The notes under the pieces were generated by a model. The model was given only the letters and a program-made list of their open reading frames with translations, searched no databases and was not told where the DNA came from. A stretch of 64,000 bases of DNA from an uncultured Aquimarina sp. (GTDB taxonomy: Bacteria > Bacteroidota > Bacteroidia > Flavobacteriales > Flavobacteriaceae), in the NCBI RefSeq assembly GCF_947492965.1, contig NZ_CANLOZ010000004.1, forward strand, positions 186,001 to 250,000, given 5' to 3'. Positions 25,882 through 35,365 of this stretch are shown here, piece by piece. The first letter of the stretch is position 1; each line of letters starts with the position of its first letter. The position numbers were made by a program, and so were the translations under genes.

Positions 25882-28362
25882 CTAAATTCTAAACTTATTA
25901 TTGTTGGTTAGGAATATAGCATTTACAAAAAATAGTTTTCCATTTTGCCAAAAGGATCTAAACAAAGGATTGTCTACTAAATAAACAATACTTCCGCTTC
26001 CCATTCTAGCCTCTCCAAAAACTAATGAATTTTTAAGTCCTTTTAATGCATCTTTTCCAGAAAACCCAGAAACACTTGTAGGCTCTTGCATATAGGCAAC
26101 ATTATATCCGTTTTGGAGAAATTTATAAGAACTACTTCCTAATTTAAGACTGAAATAAGTGTCGCTATATCCAAATGCTAATGGGTGCGATGGATCAACT
26201 TTGGTTTTATAGATACTTCCTGTTATAAAGTTTTTTACGCTTTCTCGCTCACGTTTATCATAAGGAATTAGATTTCCTAAAGAATCTTTTTTCTTTTCTT
26301 TTGGTTTATTGTGCTTAAGATCAAATCCGTCTTTATTGGCAAAAGCACTCACTGCATTGGCAATTGCAATTACTTTTCCTCCACTTCTAATCCAACTTTT
26401 TAGTTTGTTTAGAGCGCTTTGATCTAAATAACCACCGTAATAACCATTAGGTAGTATTAGCACATCATATTTGCTTAAATCTACTCTTTTAAAATAATCA
26501 GTATCAATAGAGGTAATGGGATATTGAAGCTGTTTTTCAAAGAAATGCCAAATCTCACCATAACTTAATGATGAGGTGTAATTTCCTTTTAATACAGCTA
26601 TACGTTGATTGTTAATTAGTTTTACATCTGGTGATCCAAAGTCTACTCCATTATTAGCAAAGCTGGTTGCTGCAGCGTGTAACTTTCTATTATGTTTGCT
26701 AGCAATATTAATCACCGTTTTGTCATAATCTTTTGTTTTACGATTATCACTTTTAGTAATGATAAGACTTCCTTTTTTAAATTGTACACCATTATTAGTG
26801 AAATCTTTCTCACTGAATCTAACTTTTATCTTATTTCTTAATAGTTCTGCTAGGAAAGCAGCATCGTCCATACTATTCCATTTAGAAATATATCCAGCAC
26901 CAGAGGTATTAGCAGTATTATTAGCCTTAACAGAAGATTTTGTTGCATTTGCTGGTATTAATGAAGTAGAAGCGATAGCTTCTAAACCATAAGCATGCGG
27001 GATGCTCCAAGCGGTAATATCATAAGTAAGAGGATCATTTAACTTTGCATCTGGCTCAAATAATACTTTTACCATTTTACCTTTTGGTTGATCCGTACTT
27101 ACGACCAAAGCACCTTTTGCATCTATACTACCTTGTTTATTTTCCCTAAAATTAAAACCAGATATTTTTGCACTATTTGTATACCCATATTTGATCTCAT
27201 GTTTGTCCAATAACTCAGTTAAAGCATTGATCTTATCGGCAGTTCCATTCAATACATAACTTTTATATTTAAGTGCGGCATTATTAAAGAATTTTTTAAA
27301 TTCAGTGTTTAATTTCTCCGCATTTTTGGAAGATATTTCTACCGTAGATAATCCAGTAGTAGTATGATGTAGTGCACGATCTTTTAAAGTAAGAACATAT
27401 CCTTCATCGGTTTGGATCCCTAAACCGGCACGACCGTGCCCAGCTTGCTCGTAAGTCATTCCTATTGCTCCCATAAAAGTAGGATAGGTATCACCATAAC
27501 TAGGATATAATAGGTCAAAACGTTCTCTTGTAAAAAACAACCAACCTTCTGCATCAAAATACTTTGCATGATTTTTTCCTATCTGAGTCTGGAAATCACG
27601 CTGCCATGGAGTTATGATCTCATGGAACGGTTCTGCTGCTGGAGCAAAATAATAAGGTTCATTAATTCCTTGTTCATGGAAATCTACATGAACATGAGGC
27701 ATCCATTTGTTATAAGCAGTTAGTCTACTGTAAGATTCTACCTGTGTAGCCCATGCCCAATCTCTATTCAAATCAAAAAGATAGTGATTTGGTCTTCCGC
27801 CTGGCCAAGGTTCATTATGTTCAGTAGCATTTTGATCCGTATTATATGGTGTTGCTTTTACTTGATTGTACCAATTAGCATATCGATCTCTACCATCTGG
27901 ATTTACACAAGGATCTATAATAACCACTGTATTTTGTAGCCAATCTTTTTTTGTGGTTATTAATTCATAAATAGTTGTCATAGCAGCTTCTGTGCTTGAA
28001 GCTTCATTTCCATGTACATTATAACTCAACCAAACTATCGCAACTTTTGGCGTACTATTACCACTAACAATTCCAGTATTTTTAAGATGGTCTAATCTTA
28101 TGTTTTCTATGTTTGATTGATTCTCTTTGCTAGTTACGATAGCATAGGTTAGAGGTCTTCTCTCATTAGTCTTTCCATACTTATGATAAGTAACCAAATC
28201 AGAGTTGTCAGCAACATGCTTGAAATAATTAATAACCTTTGCATGACGTGTAAATTGACTTCCAATTTCATAACCAAGAAATTGCGCTGGCGATTGAAGT
28301 GTATTTTGAGCATATGCCCAAGAAGAAACAATAAATAGTAGTGTGAAGAGTGTTTTTTTCAT
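25882..28362 (-). CDS. M14-family zinc carboxypeptidase
   Basis: An 826-residue secreted protein with a signal peptide ending SWAYAQ. The peptidase M14 domain (about 40-340) has the zinc motif HGNE (His117, Glu120), the substrate-binding DPCVNPDGRDRY and LFDLNRDWAW segments, and a third zinc ligand in HVHVDFHEQG. A long C-terminal part (about 500-826) resembles a glutamine-amidotransferase-like or ThuA-like fold with DVLILPNGYYGG, typical of this Bacteroidota subfamily. It is probably first in the peptidase run, which would be transcribed from the gap before 28362. Confidence 0.93.
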   Translation of the reverse strand: MKKTLFTLLFIVSSWAYAQNTLQSPAQFLGYEIGSQFTRHAKVINYFKHVADNSDLVTYHKYGKTNERRPLTYAIVTSKENQSNIENIRLDHLKNTGIVSGNSTPKVAIVWLSYNVHGNEASSTEAAMTTIYELITTKKDWLQNTVVIIDPCVNPDGRDRYANWYNQVKATPYNTDQNATEHNEPWPGGRPNHYLFDLNRDWAWATQVESYSRLTAYNKWMPHVHVDFHEQGINEPYYFAPAAEPFHEIITPWQRDFQTQIGKNHAKYFDAEGWLFFTRERFDLLYPSYGDTYPTFMGAIGMTYEQAGHGRAGLGIQTDEGYVLTLKDRALHHTTTGLSTVEISSKNAEKLNTEFKKFFNNAALKYKSYVLNGTADKINALTELLDKHEIKYGYTNSAKISGFNFRENKQGSIDAKGALVVSTDQPKGKMVKVLFEPDAKLNDPLTYDITAWSIPHAYGLEAIASTSLIPANATKSSVKANNTANTSGAGYISKWNSMDDAAFLAELLRNKIKVRFSEKDFTNNGVQFKKGSLIITKSDNRKTKDYDKTVINIASKHNRKLHAAATSFANNGVDFGSPDVKLINNQRIAVLKGNYTSSLSYGEIWHFFEKQLQYPITSIDTDYFKRVDLSKYDVLILPNGYYGGYLDQSALNKLKSWIRSGGKVIAIANAVSAFANKDGFDLKHNKPKEKKKDSLGNLIPYDKRERESVKNFITGSIYKTKVDPSHPLAFGYSDTYFSLKLGSSSYKFLQNGYNVAYMQEPTSVSGFSGKDALKGLKNSLVFGEARMGSGSIVYLVDNPLFRSFWQNGKLFFVNAIFLTNNNKFRI

Positions 28363-28576
28363 TGATGAGTTTTTAATTTTGGTAAAATACCGCCTTAAAT
28401 TTAGGATATATATTGTATTAACTAAAATTTAGTATTTAAGATATCCTTATTCTTAATATTTCTGTTTTCAAAAGTAATGTGTTCTGGTAAATTCTGCTTT
28501 TACTATTAAAAAAAATATAAAATAATCCATGCAATAACAATCTCTTGTATATTTATCGATCAAAAAAGAACACCCT

Positions 28577-30172
28577 ATGCCAAGTGACTGTATTCCGTTT
28601 AGAAAAACAAATTACTTTTCTTCATTTATTTGTGATTACTTAGACGAAAAAGCCGAGCTAAAAGATTTTTATCATAGATTTCCTAAATTAGAAAGTTTCG
28701 AGGCGCAGATTTTAGAAAAACAACAGTCATTTTCTGATCAAAATCGTTCTGTTTTACAACAATCTTTAATTGCTCAATATGAAGACTTTAAAGTGTCTGC
28801 GAGTACTAAAGAGAATTTAGATAAGCTATCTAATAACAATACATTTACAGTTACTACTGGGCATCAATTAAACCTGTTTACAGGTCCTTTATATTTCTTA
28901 TATAAAATAGTTTCTACAATTAATCTATCAATTACTTTAAAAGAAAGATATCCTAATTATGATTTTGTGCCTGTATATTGGATGGCCACTGAAGATCATG
29001 ATTTTGACGAGATTAATTATTTTAATTTCAAAGGAAAAAAGATTCAATGGAATCGACCAGACGGAGGAGCTGTTGGAGTTTTTGAAACTGAAGGTTTGGA
29101 TAAAGTTTTTGAAATATTTTCGGCCGAATTAGGATCTGGCCGGAATGCAGAAAAGTTGAGGTCTTTATTTCAGGAAGCATATTTAAATCATCATAATTTG
29201 GCGGATGCAACTAGATATTTGGCAAATGAATTATTTGGAGAATATGGATTAGTTATTGTAGATGGAGATGATAAAGAATTGAAACGATTGTTTATTCCTT
29301 TTGTGCAAAAAGAACTAGAAGAACAAGTTTCTTACAAAAATGTTTTACCAAAAGCTGAAAAGTTAGCTGCAAAAGGATATAAAATACAGGTAAACCCACG
29401 CGAAATTAATTTGTTTTACCTCTCTGAAGGTATTCGAGAAAGAGTTATTGAAAAGGAAGGGAGTTATTATGTAAATGATACTGATATCGTTTGGAGTAAG
29501 AACGAAATATTACAAAAGCTTCAGGATACTCCAGAACAGTTTAGTCCCAACGTGATGATGCGACCACTGTATCAAGAAGTTATTTTACCAAACCTTTGTT
29601 ATATCGGTGGTGGAGGAGAACTAGCATATTGGTTAGAGCTCAAGGATTATTTTGATAATGTTCAGATTCCATTCCCGATGTTATTGTTGCGTAATTCTGT
29701 ATTAATGCAAACAGCAAAACAATCTGCGAAAATTGAAAAATTAGCTGTAACCACCACAGAATTATTTTTAAAACAACATGAGCTTATTAATAGAAAAGTA
29801 CGACAAATATCTAATATAGATATCAATTTTGATCCGCAACGTAATCATTTAAAAGAGCAGTTTAAAGCAATGTATGAGTTAGCCGAGCAAACGGATGTTA
29901 CCTTCAAGAATGCGGTAAAAGCGCAAGAAGTGAAACAACTTAAGGGATTAGATATGTTAGAAAAGAGATTGCTAAAAGCTCAGCGATTAAAGCTAAAAGA
30001 TCATGTAGGTAGATTAACTAATATTCAAAATGAATTATTTCCTAACCAGAGTTTGCAAGAACGTACTACAAATTTTTCTGAAATGTATTTAGAATATGGA
30101 GAGGAACTAATTCCAATGTTATTGAAATATTTAGATCCTTTAAAAGGAGAGTTTGCAGTGATAACAAATTAG
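28577..30172 (+). CDS. bshC: Bacillithiol synthesis cysteine-adding enzyme BshC
   Basis: A 531-residue enzyme that adds L-cysteine to glucosaminyl-malate in the last step of bacillithiol synthesis. Family signatures include VTTGHQLNLFTGPLYFLYKI and the PVYWMATEDHDFDEINYF motif, then the NLCYIGGGGELAYWLELK segment. The C-terminal coiled coil runs from about 370 to 500. The length is typical. It stands alone, divergent from the peptidases and convergent with the LLM gene. bshA and bshB are not in the window. Confidence 0.96.
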   Translation: MPSDCIPFRKTNYFSSFICDYLDEKAELKDFYHRFPKLESFEAQILEKQQSFSDQNRSVLQQSLIAQYEDFKVSASTKENLDKLSNNNTFTVTTGHQLNLFTGPLYFLYKIVSTINLSITLKERYPNYDFVPVYWMATEDHDFDEINYFNFKGKKIQWNRPDGGAVGVFETEGLDKVFEIFSAELGSGRNAEKLRSLFQEAYLNHHNLADATRYLANELFGEYGLVIVDGDDKELKRLFIPFVQKELEEQVSYKNVLPKAEKLAAKGYKIQVNPREINLFYLSEGIRERVIEKEGSYYVNDTDIVWSKNEILQKLQDTPEQFSPNVMMRPLYQEVILPNLCYIGGGGELAYWLELKDYFDNVQIPFPMLLLRNSVLMQTAKQSAKIEKLAVTTTELFLKQHELINRKVRQISNIDINFDPQRNHLKEQFKAMYELAEQTDVTFKNAVKAQEVKQLKGLDMLEKRLLKAQRLKLKDHVGRLTNIQNELFPNQSLQERTTNFSEMYLEYGEELIPMLLKYLDPLKGEFAVITN

Positions 30173-30188
30173 GTTGCTTATCATCTTC

Positions 30189-31112
30189 TTATTTAAAATG
30201 GGGAACTACAATTTCTCCTAGCTCTTCTATTACATCACTCGCAGGTCTGGACCCGTATTTTAGATTAATAATTACATGATTAACTCCAGAGGATTCTAAA
30301 GTTTTTAGATGTTCTATAGCGTAAGATATTCCTGATTGGAATCCCAAATGAATTCCCTTTGGAGTTGCTTCAGGATCTTCTAATAAATCAATGTATAGAG
30401 ATTGCATATAAGGTTTCCAAGGTTGTTCGTTTTTTTCTAAAGCGTTTAACCAATCAGACATAGTACGTTGTAAGAAAGCAAAATCTCTTGGGTAATATAA
30501 CCAGCCATCTGCATTTTTTGCAATCCAATCTAGAGACTGTCCAGAATGACCAGTTACTAGCATTGGAGTCGTATACTCTGATTTTGGAAGTAAGTCAATT
30601 CTGCCATCCATTATACCATAATATCTAGATTGATGTGCTGGAAAATCATTTTGTAATGCTTTTATATATTGAAAACTATCACGAAACAGTTCGCTCTTTT
30701 CATGTAGTTTATAGTTGAATGCTGGATATTCTATAGGACGATCTCCTGATGCGGCACCAATAATAATTCTTCCTTTAGATAGGTGTTGTAAACTTTGGAT
30801 GGATTTTGCTGTATGAATTGGATGTCGCAAGGGAAGAATTATACTTCCTGTAGCGAGCATAATATCTTTAGTTTGATTCATCATGTGAGTCATATAGATC
30901 CAAGGATCATATAATTGTCCTGCATCACCAAAAGAAGGATCATGAAATGGAACATCACGGAACCATAGCGCTTTAAAACCAAGTTCTTCAGCTCTTTTTG
31001 CAAGTTTTTCTTGGTTTTCCATTTTTGCTATTGCTCCCTGATACGATTCTAGTGGAAATACGAGTCCTAAACTTAACTTATTTTTGGAAGCTATTTTTTG
31101 TAATGACTTCAT
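30189..31112 (-). CDS. LLM-class flavin-dependent oxidoreductase
   Basis: A 307-residue luciferase-like monooxygenase-fold protein (TIM barrel). It shows FKALWFRDVPFHDPSFGDAGQLYDPW, LATGSIILPLRHPIHTAKS and GRIIIGAASGDRP, matching the BA3436-type subfamily as I recall it. It probably uses reduced flavin; the substrate is unknown. It lies 4 bp after the SDR gene on the same strand, so the two are probably one unit. It is convergent with bshC, with a 16-bp gap. Confidence 0.9.
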   Translation of the reverse strand: MKSLQKIASKNKLSLGLVFPLESYQGAIAKMENQEKLAKRAEELGFKALWFRDVPFHDPSFGDAGQLYDPWIYMTHMMNQTKDIMLATGSIILPLRHPIHTAKSIQSLQHLSKGRIIIGAASGDRPIEYPAFNYKLHEKSELFRDSFQYIKALQNDFPAHQSRYYGIMDGRIDLLPKSEYTTPMLVTGHSGQSLDWIAKNADGWLYYPRDFAFLQRTMSDWLNALEKNEQPWKPYMQSLYIDLLEDPEATPKGIHLGFQSGISYAIEHLKTLESSGVNHVIINLKYGSRPASDVIEELGEIVVPHFK

Positions 31113-31116
31113 ATTT

Positions 31117-31911
31117 CTATGATAAAATTGAATTGGTAATTGCTATTAATTCTCTGATTTTATTGGAGTCATATGCATCAGGATGCGCTTGCGAGAAAAT
31201 ACCTTTATCATTATCAAAATATTTACCAGAACTATTGCTGTGCTCATCAGAAATAGCTAGACTACATAAGATATTTACACCTTTTTCTGGAGGAGCCCAA
31301 TGGGTTCCATATGCTTCCTGAACCATACGAGTATTAAGTAATGAACCTGGATTTACCGCAATGATATTAATATCGCTATGTTCCTCGGCAAGATAGAAAC
31401 TCCACATAGTCAATGCAAGCTTGCTTTCTGCATAAGCTTCTTGTTCCGATAATGCTATAGAACTGGATAGCGCTTCAAGTTGAACGGATGATTGCGCGGC
31501 AGAACTAAGATTGATGATTCTTGGCGAAGTACCTTTTTGTAAAAGAGGAATTAGTTTTTTTGTAAGGAGAAAAGGAGCAAGGTAATTTACTACAAATCTA
31601 ATGTCTATGCCATTTTCATTATGTGATATTTTACTTTTAAAAATCCCAGCATTATTTATCAATACATCAATATGTGATACTTCTTTCTCAATTTCAAGCA
31701 CCATTTTTTCTACACTATCCAAATCGGAAAGATCTGCTAAAAACCCATTTGTATTTTTATTACCTGTACTTTCTTGAATTTCTAGAATTGTATTTTCTAG
31801 TTTTTGTTTGTTTCTGCCATGTACAAAAACGCTATGTCCTTGTTTGGCTAGTTCGATAGCTGTTAATTTTCCAATTCCGTCTGTACTACCTGTGATAAAT
31901 ATGGTTTTCAT
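31117..31911 (-). CDS. Short-chain dehydrogenase/reductase
   Basis: A 264-residue NAD(P)-dependent SDR: cofactor motif TGSTDGIG (7-14), NNAG (86-89), the active Ser in NLSSA (136-137), and Tyr160/Lys164 (YAESK). It resembles retinol-dehydrogenase-like SDRs acting on small carbonyl compounds. It lies 4 bp before the LLM oxidoreductase gene, with which it is probably coexpressed, and 58 bp after the cupin lipoprotein. Confidence 0.93.
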   Translation of the reverse strand: MKTIFITGSTDGIGKLTAIELAKQGHSVFVHGRNKQKLENTILEIQESTGNKNTNGFLADLSDLDSVEKMVLEIEKEVSHIDVLINNAGIFKSKISHNENGIDIRFVVNYLAPFLLTKKLIPLLQKGTSPRIINLSSAAQSSVQLEALSSSIALSEQEAYAESKLALTMWSFYLAEEHSDINIIAVNPGSLLNTRMVQEAYGTHWAPPEKGVNILCSLAISDEHSNSSGKYFDNDKGIFSQAHPDAYDSNKIRELIAITNSILS

Positions 31912-31969
31912 AAGAATGATTTATTTTGAAATTTGCTTTGCAAGACCTTCTTTGTGTTTTACATATATG

Positions 31970-32887
31970 TTAGACTCCTATAACTTTAATACTTCCATTC
32001 GTTTTTATATAAAGAAGTGCCTCTTGGTTGTTTTTATTGTTAACAGTATGAATGGCTTTATCTGTTGATCCAAAGTAACTTCCAGTGTCTAAAACTTTTG
32101 TTTCATTACTGCCAGGCATTACGTAATTCAGTTCTCCCTTAATAAGTACCGAATGCAAAACAGAACCATTACTTTCTATTTGTCCATTAAAGTTTTCGGG
32201 TAGTTTTATAAAAATACCTCTCATATGATCTTCGGATTTACGATCCCATAAAAAGCTGATTTTTGCATTACTAGAAGAAGATATCCAGTCAGATTGATGA
32301 TGATCTAACCAAACTATATTCGTAATGTCAATATTTACAGGCCGTTCACCACTTTCAAAGGCTTCTTCTATTGGTTTTACAAGGTAAGGTCCCTTATCAA
32401 TTTCTACCAAAGCGATATTCTCAGTTCCTTTTGCAGAAGTAATATGAGCTTCTCCTTTGGGTTGTGTCCAAAAACTACCAGGTTTCATCCACATATTTTC
32501 TGCCTTAGGGTCGTCGTTATGGATACTCCCTTTAATAACTACTGCTTTATACGTAGCGTTATGAATATGCGGAGGAGAAGAAAAACCATCTACGAATTTA
32601 GCAAGAAATCCAGTAGGTACTTCCTCTTTTCGATCGCCCCAAATAGTTCCTGCCTGTGGACTTTTATCACCACGAGCTGGATTTAACTTTTCCCAGACAA
32701 TTTCTGAACTTAAAAGAACTTTATTAGTATGTTTGGTAATATTCTTAGGCTTTGATTCAATCTTTGTAGTCTCCTCCATGGAATTATTTTCCTGCTTACA
32801 GGATACCGATAATAATATTATTGAGGAAATAAAAAATAAAATTGATTTCTTATGAAACTTCCGAAAAAAGAAATGTGAATAGATCAT
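31970..32887 (-). CDS. Cupin (DUF4437-like) lipoprotein
   Basis: A 305-residue predicted lipoprotein with lipobox LSVSC (Cys30) and two cupin halves. The first has [16 protein letters not shown] with metal-site histidines, then [14 protein letters not shown]. The second resembles it less closely ([16 protein letters not shown] then GSYFG-IHTV). This layout fits DUF4437, a family of unknown function related to ChrR-like anti-sigma cupins. It is upstream of SDR and LLM genes on the same strand; a role in handling reactive small molecules is plausible but not shown. Confidence 0.85.
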   Translation of the reverse strand: MIYSHFFFRKFHKKSILFFISSIILLSVSCKQENNSMEETTKIESKPKNITKHTNKVLLSSEIVWEKLNPARGDKSPQAGTIWGDRKEEVPTGFLAKFVDGFSSPPHIHNATYKAVVIKGSIHNDDPKAENMWMKPGSFWTQPKGEAHITSAKGTENIALVEIDKGPYLVKPIEEAFESGERPVNIDITNIVWLDHHQSDWISSSSNAKISFLWDRKSEDHMRGIFIKLPENFNGQIESNGSVLHSVLIKGELNYVMPGSNETKVLDTGSYFGSTDKAIHTVNNKNNQEALLYIKTNGSIKVIGV

Positions 32888-33113
32888 TTTAATATGAATT
32901 TAAATTATTATTTCTTGGAAAAAGCTATGAGTTTACTAGATGAAAAAAAGAAGTTTAAAAAAACCTTGTTTTTATGAGTATAAAACACATACCTTCTATT
33001 TCTTAAAGATAAAACCAGGTACTTTTTTATCAGTGTGGTTATGTAAAAAACATTAACTCTATTGCTTTTATCAAGCTTGTTTTCAGGAAAATACTTCTTA
33101 AGTATAGCATGTA

Positions 33114-33410
33114 TTATCTAATTAAAGTCATTTCATGTAGGGTAAAGTCTTCTACCGCTCCATCAGTGGCTTCCATATATGAAGCTAGATGAGAATTATT
33201 CATATGTTGCTGCCATAATTCTCTGTTTTCCCAGTTCTCATAAAACAGAAATAAGTTTTCATTTTCATTATCCTGATGTAAGTCGTAGTTGATACAACCT
33301 TTTTCTGCTCGGGTAATATCTATAAGTTTTAGTAATTCAGTTTTTACTAAATCTCTTTTCTCTTCCTTTGCAAGAATTTTTGCAACAATGGTAAGTTTTT
33401 GTGTTGTCAT
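33114..33410 (-). CDS. ABM-domain quinol monooxygenase-like protein
   Basis: A 98-residue protein of the antibiotic biosynthesis monooxygenase family (YgiN-like), a dimeric ferredoxin-like fold. It shows KLTIVAKILAKEEKRDLVKTELL, then EKGCINYDLHQDNENENLFLFYENWENRELWQQHM, the usual family core. It is third in the nitroreductase, DUF1330, ABM run, all on the minus strand and downstream of the HxlR-type operator at 34424..34442. Quinone redox handling is the likely role. Confidence 0.9.
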   Translation of the reverse strand: MTTQKLTIVAKILAKEEKRDLVKTELLKLIDITRAEKGCINYDLHQDNENENLFLFYENWENRELWQQHMNNSHLASYMEATDGAVEDFTLHEMTLIR

Positions 33411-33436
33411 CTTTTTTTATTTAAATCTTTTTTATA

Positions 33437-33739
33437 CTAAGCTAAATCATCTTTTGCTTCTATAAGAAAATGATGGCTTATAGCACCAGATGTTCTGGCT
33501 TCTAGATGAGGAGCATACTCAGGATCCTTCATAAAGTTAGTAGCTGCTTCTTTAGAAGGCCATTCTAAAATGATCCTAAGTGCTGCATTTTGTGCTTGTC
33601 CCTCTATTTGTTCGTGGGAAGTTGTTCTTGCTAAATATTTTCCACCATGTTTTTTTACAATATCTCCAGACACGGAAACATAATCAGAAACCCATTCATT
33701 ATTGGTTGGTGTTACATCTAATACAGAATAATATGCCAT
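33437..33739 (-). CDS. DUF1330 protein
   Basis: A 100-residue small protein of the DUF1330 family (ferredoxin-like fold related to ABM and NIPSNAP proteins). It has the GDIVKKHGGKYLART segment and IEGQ-ALRIILEWPSKEAATNFMKDPEYAPH, which define the family. No catalytic role is established. It lies 16 bp after the nitroreductase gene and 26 bp before the ABM gene, so it is probably part of a three-gene redox-response operon. Confidence 0.9.
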   Translation of the reverse strand: MAYYSVLDVTPTNNEWVSDYVSVSGDIVKKHGGKYLARTTSHEQIEGQAQNAALRIILEWPSKEAATNFMKDPEYAPHLEARTSGAISHHFLIEAKDDLA

Positions 33740-33755
33740 GATTTTATTTTTTATG

Positions 33756-34418
33756 TTAGTTTAATAGGGTGATGATTTCCTCTTCTGGTAATCTAGATTT
33801 TGGAGTTTTGTTCGGAATGTTAAAGTCTGACTCATCGCGATAACCTAAAGCTACCACTGCTACAGAAGTAAACCCTTTTTTACGTAAATCGAATTCTTCG
33901 TCCAATGCTTTTAGGTCTACACCTTCCATAGGAAGAGCATCTATACCTAGCGTTGCTGCTCCAAGTAAAAAATTACCGATATTTAGATATACTTGTTTTT
34001 CTAGCCAATGCTGAAAATCTTTCACATCGTAGCGATGAATATCAGCAAAAATATTTCTAGCGTTGTATACATTTTGTTTAATCTCATCATTCGGAAATCG
34101 TTTATCTTGATCTTCTTGCTTCAATAGGTGCTGCATATATTCTTCATCAGCACTAGTTTTAGAACAAAATAGAACAACGTGGGAAGCCTTTAAGATTTTT
34201 GGTTCATTAAAATGAAAAAAGCCTTGTGCTCCTTTAGCAATTCTACTTTTTCCTTCTTCCGTATTGGCAATTACAAAATGCCAAGGTTGAATATTGGTAC
34301 TAGATGGACTATATCTTAGTAGCGCTTTTAATTGTTCAAAATTATCATCAGAAATTTTTTTGTTTGGGTCAAAACTCTTAGTTGAGTACCTCCAATTAAG
34401 TATTTTCTTTATATCCAT
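33756..34418 (-). CDS. NfsB-like nitroreductase under HxlR control
   Basis: A 220-residue nitroreductase-fold flavoenzyme with WRYSTKSFDPNKKIS, the FMN-contacting SPSSTNIQPWHFVIA segment, and GATLGIDALPMEGVD with ALGYRDESDFN. It should reduce nitroaromatics or quinones with NAD(P)H. It heads a minus-strand operon with DUF1330 and ABM genes. Upstream lie a promoter (TAGTTTTG with TTG 20 bp away) and, between that promoter and the start codon, the TACTATAA/TTATAGTA inverted repeat. Repression by the divergent HxlR protein, relieved by electrophiles, is the natural reading. Confidence 0.93.
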   Translation of the reverse strand: MDIKKILNWRYSTKSFDPNKKISDDNFEQLKALLRYSPSSTNIQPWHFVIANTEEGKSRIAKGAQGFFHFNEPKILKASHVVLFCSKTSADEEYMQHLLKQEDQDKRFPNDEIKQNVYNARNIFADIHRYDVKDFQHWLEKQVYLNIGNFLLGAATLGIDALPMEGVDLKALDEEFDLRKKGFTSVAVVALGYRDESDFNIPNKTPKSRLPEEEIITLLN

Positions 34419-34423
34419 TTTAT

Positions 34424-34442
34424 TACTATAAAAATTATAGTA
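34424..34442. promoter_or_regulatory. Operator for the HxlR-type regulator
   Basis: A perfect inverted repeat with 8-bp arms TACTATAA and TTATAGTA and a 3-bp spacer. It is just downstream of the minus-strand -7 box and only 6 bp from the nitroreductase start codon. Its arms resemble YodB-type TACT-AGTA sites of the same family. A second palindrome, AACTATAGTT, lies at 34451..34460. Confidence 0.75.
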
Positions 34443-34443
34443 G

Positions 34444-34474
34444 CAAAACTAACTATAGTTTAATACCTTTGCAA
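34444..34474 (-). promoter_or_regulatory. Promoter of the nitroreductase operon
   Basis: On the minus strand a TTG (34472..34474) and TAGTTTTG (34444..34451) are 20 bp apart, a good Bacteroidota -33/-7 pair. It overlaps a divergent -7-like TACCTTTG on the plus strand (34463..34470) for the regulator gene. Confidence 0.7.
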
Positions 34475-34502
34475 TAACGGTCAAAAATGATAGTATAAGA
34501 AA

Positions 34503-34859
34503 ATGAAAGAATCTGCACCAAAAATGTTAAAATTTAAGGGTAAAGAGTATCCTTGTTGTGCCAGCTTAACTATGGGGATCATAGGAGGAAAGTGGAAAAC
34601 AGTAATATTGTTTCATTTGCTCGATGGTACGCTTAGATATAGTGAGTTACGAAAGGAGATGCCAACAGTTACGGAGCGTACTTTAAGTCTTCAGTTAAAA
34701 GCACTAGAAGAAGACGGGTTAATTCATAGAAAAGTATATACTTCTAAACCTCCATTGAAGGTAGAATATTCCTTAACAGATTTTGGTAAAACTTTAACAC
34801 CATTAATTCAATCGATAGCTAATTGGGGAGATTTCGTTTTAGAAAATTATGCTGATTAG
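34503..34859 (+). CDS. HxlR-family redox-type regulator
   Basis: A 118-residue winged-helix repressor/activator of the HxlR (DUF24) group. It has the conserved Cys-containing start YPCCASLTMGIIGGKWKTVILFHLLDG, RYSELRKEMPTVTERTLSLQLKALEEDGLIHRKVY and the closing VEYSLTDFGKTL. The Cys pair near residues 18-19 is where YodB-type members sense quinones or aldehydes. It is divergent from the nitroreductase operon, sharing an 84-bp gap with the inverted repeat at 34424..34442. It probably autoregulates. Confidence 0.94.
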   Translation: MKESAPKMLKFKGKEYPCCASLTMGIIGGKWKTVILFHLLDGTLRYSELRKEMPTVTERTLSLQLKALEEDGLIHRKVYTSKPPLKVEYSLTDFGKTLTPLIQSIANWGDFVLENYAD

Positions 34860-34869
34860 AAACTTTTAT

Positions 34870-35301
34870 CTAAGAACTTAGATCTTTTGAGAAATATATT
34901 CGTCTGTGTCCTTCGGGAAAGTTATTAATTTCTCCTATTGGCTGGTACCCATTTTTTAGGTAAAAACCTTCTGCTTGGAAGTCAAAAGTGTCCACCATAG
35001 CGGTTTTTACACCTTTTGTTTTAGCGAGATGTTCTACATGGCCTAGTAAACGAGATCCAATTCCATTTTTTCTATAAGATTCTTTTACCCACAGTATCTT
35101 AATTTCTAATCCGTTCCAGTATCCAATACCTCCTAAAATTCCACCTATTTCTTCTCCGTCTGATTTTGTAGCTACAAACTCCAAAGGAGTCCACATCTCT
35201 GAAAGAGCAGCTACTTTGCTAAGGTTATAAGAATTAAGTCCATCAACTATGGTTTTTATATTTTCTTTATTACAGGGGTTGATGGTAAATTCTGGTATCA
35301 T
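34870..35301 (-). CDS. GNAT-family N-acetyltransferase
   Basis: A 143-residue acetyltransferase. The acetyl-CoA-binding motif A is KESYRKNGIGSRLLGHVEHLAKTKGV, and the final FYLKNGYQPIGEI is typical of GNAT proteins. The acceptor is unknown. It is convergent with the HxlR gene (10 bp gap) and shows no operon partner; the next gene upstream is separated by 64 bp. Confidence 0.92.
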   Translation of the reverse strand: MIPEFTINPCNKENIKTIVDGLNSYNLSKVAALSEMWTPLEFVATKSDGEEIGGILGGIGYWNGLEIKILWVKESYRKNGIGSRLLGHVEHLAKTKGVKTAMVDTFDFQAEGFYLKNGYQPIGEINNFPEGHRRIYFSKDLSS

Positions 35302-35365
35302 TTGCTTTTTTCTAAGAAATCGTGCGCAATGTAATAAGTTTTAATAGATAAACTTTAATTTACTA

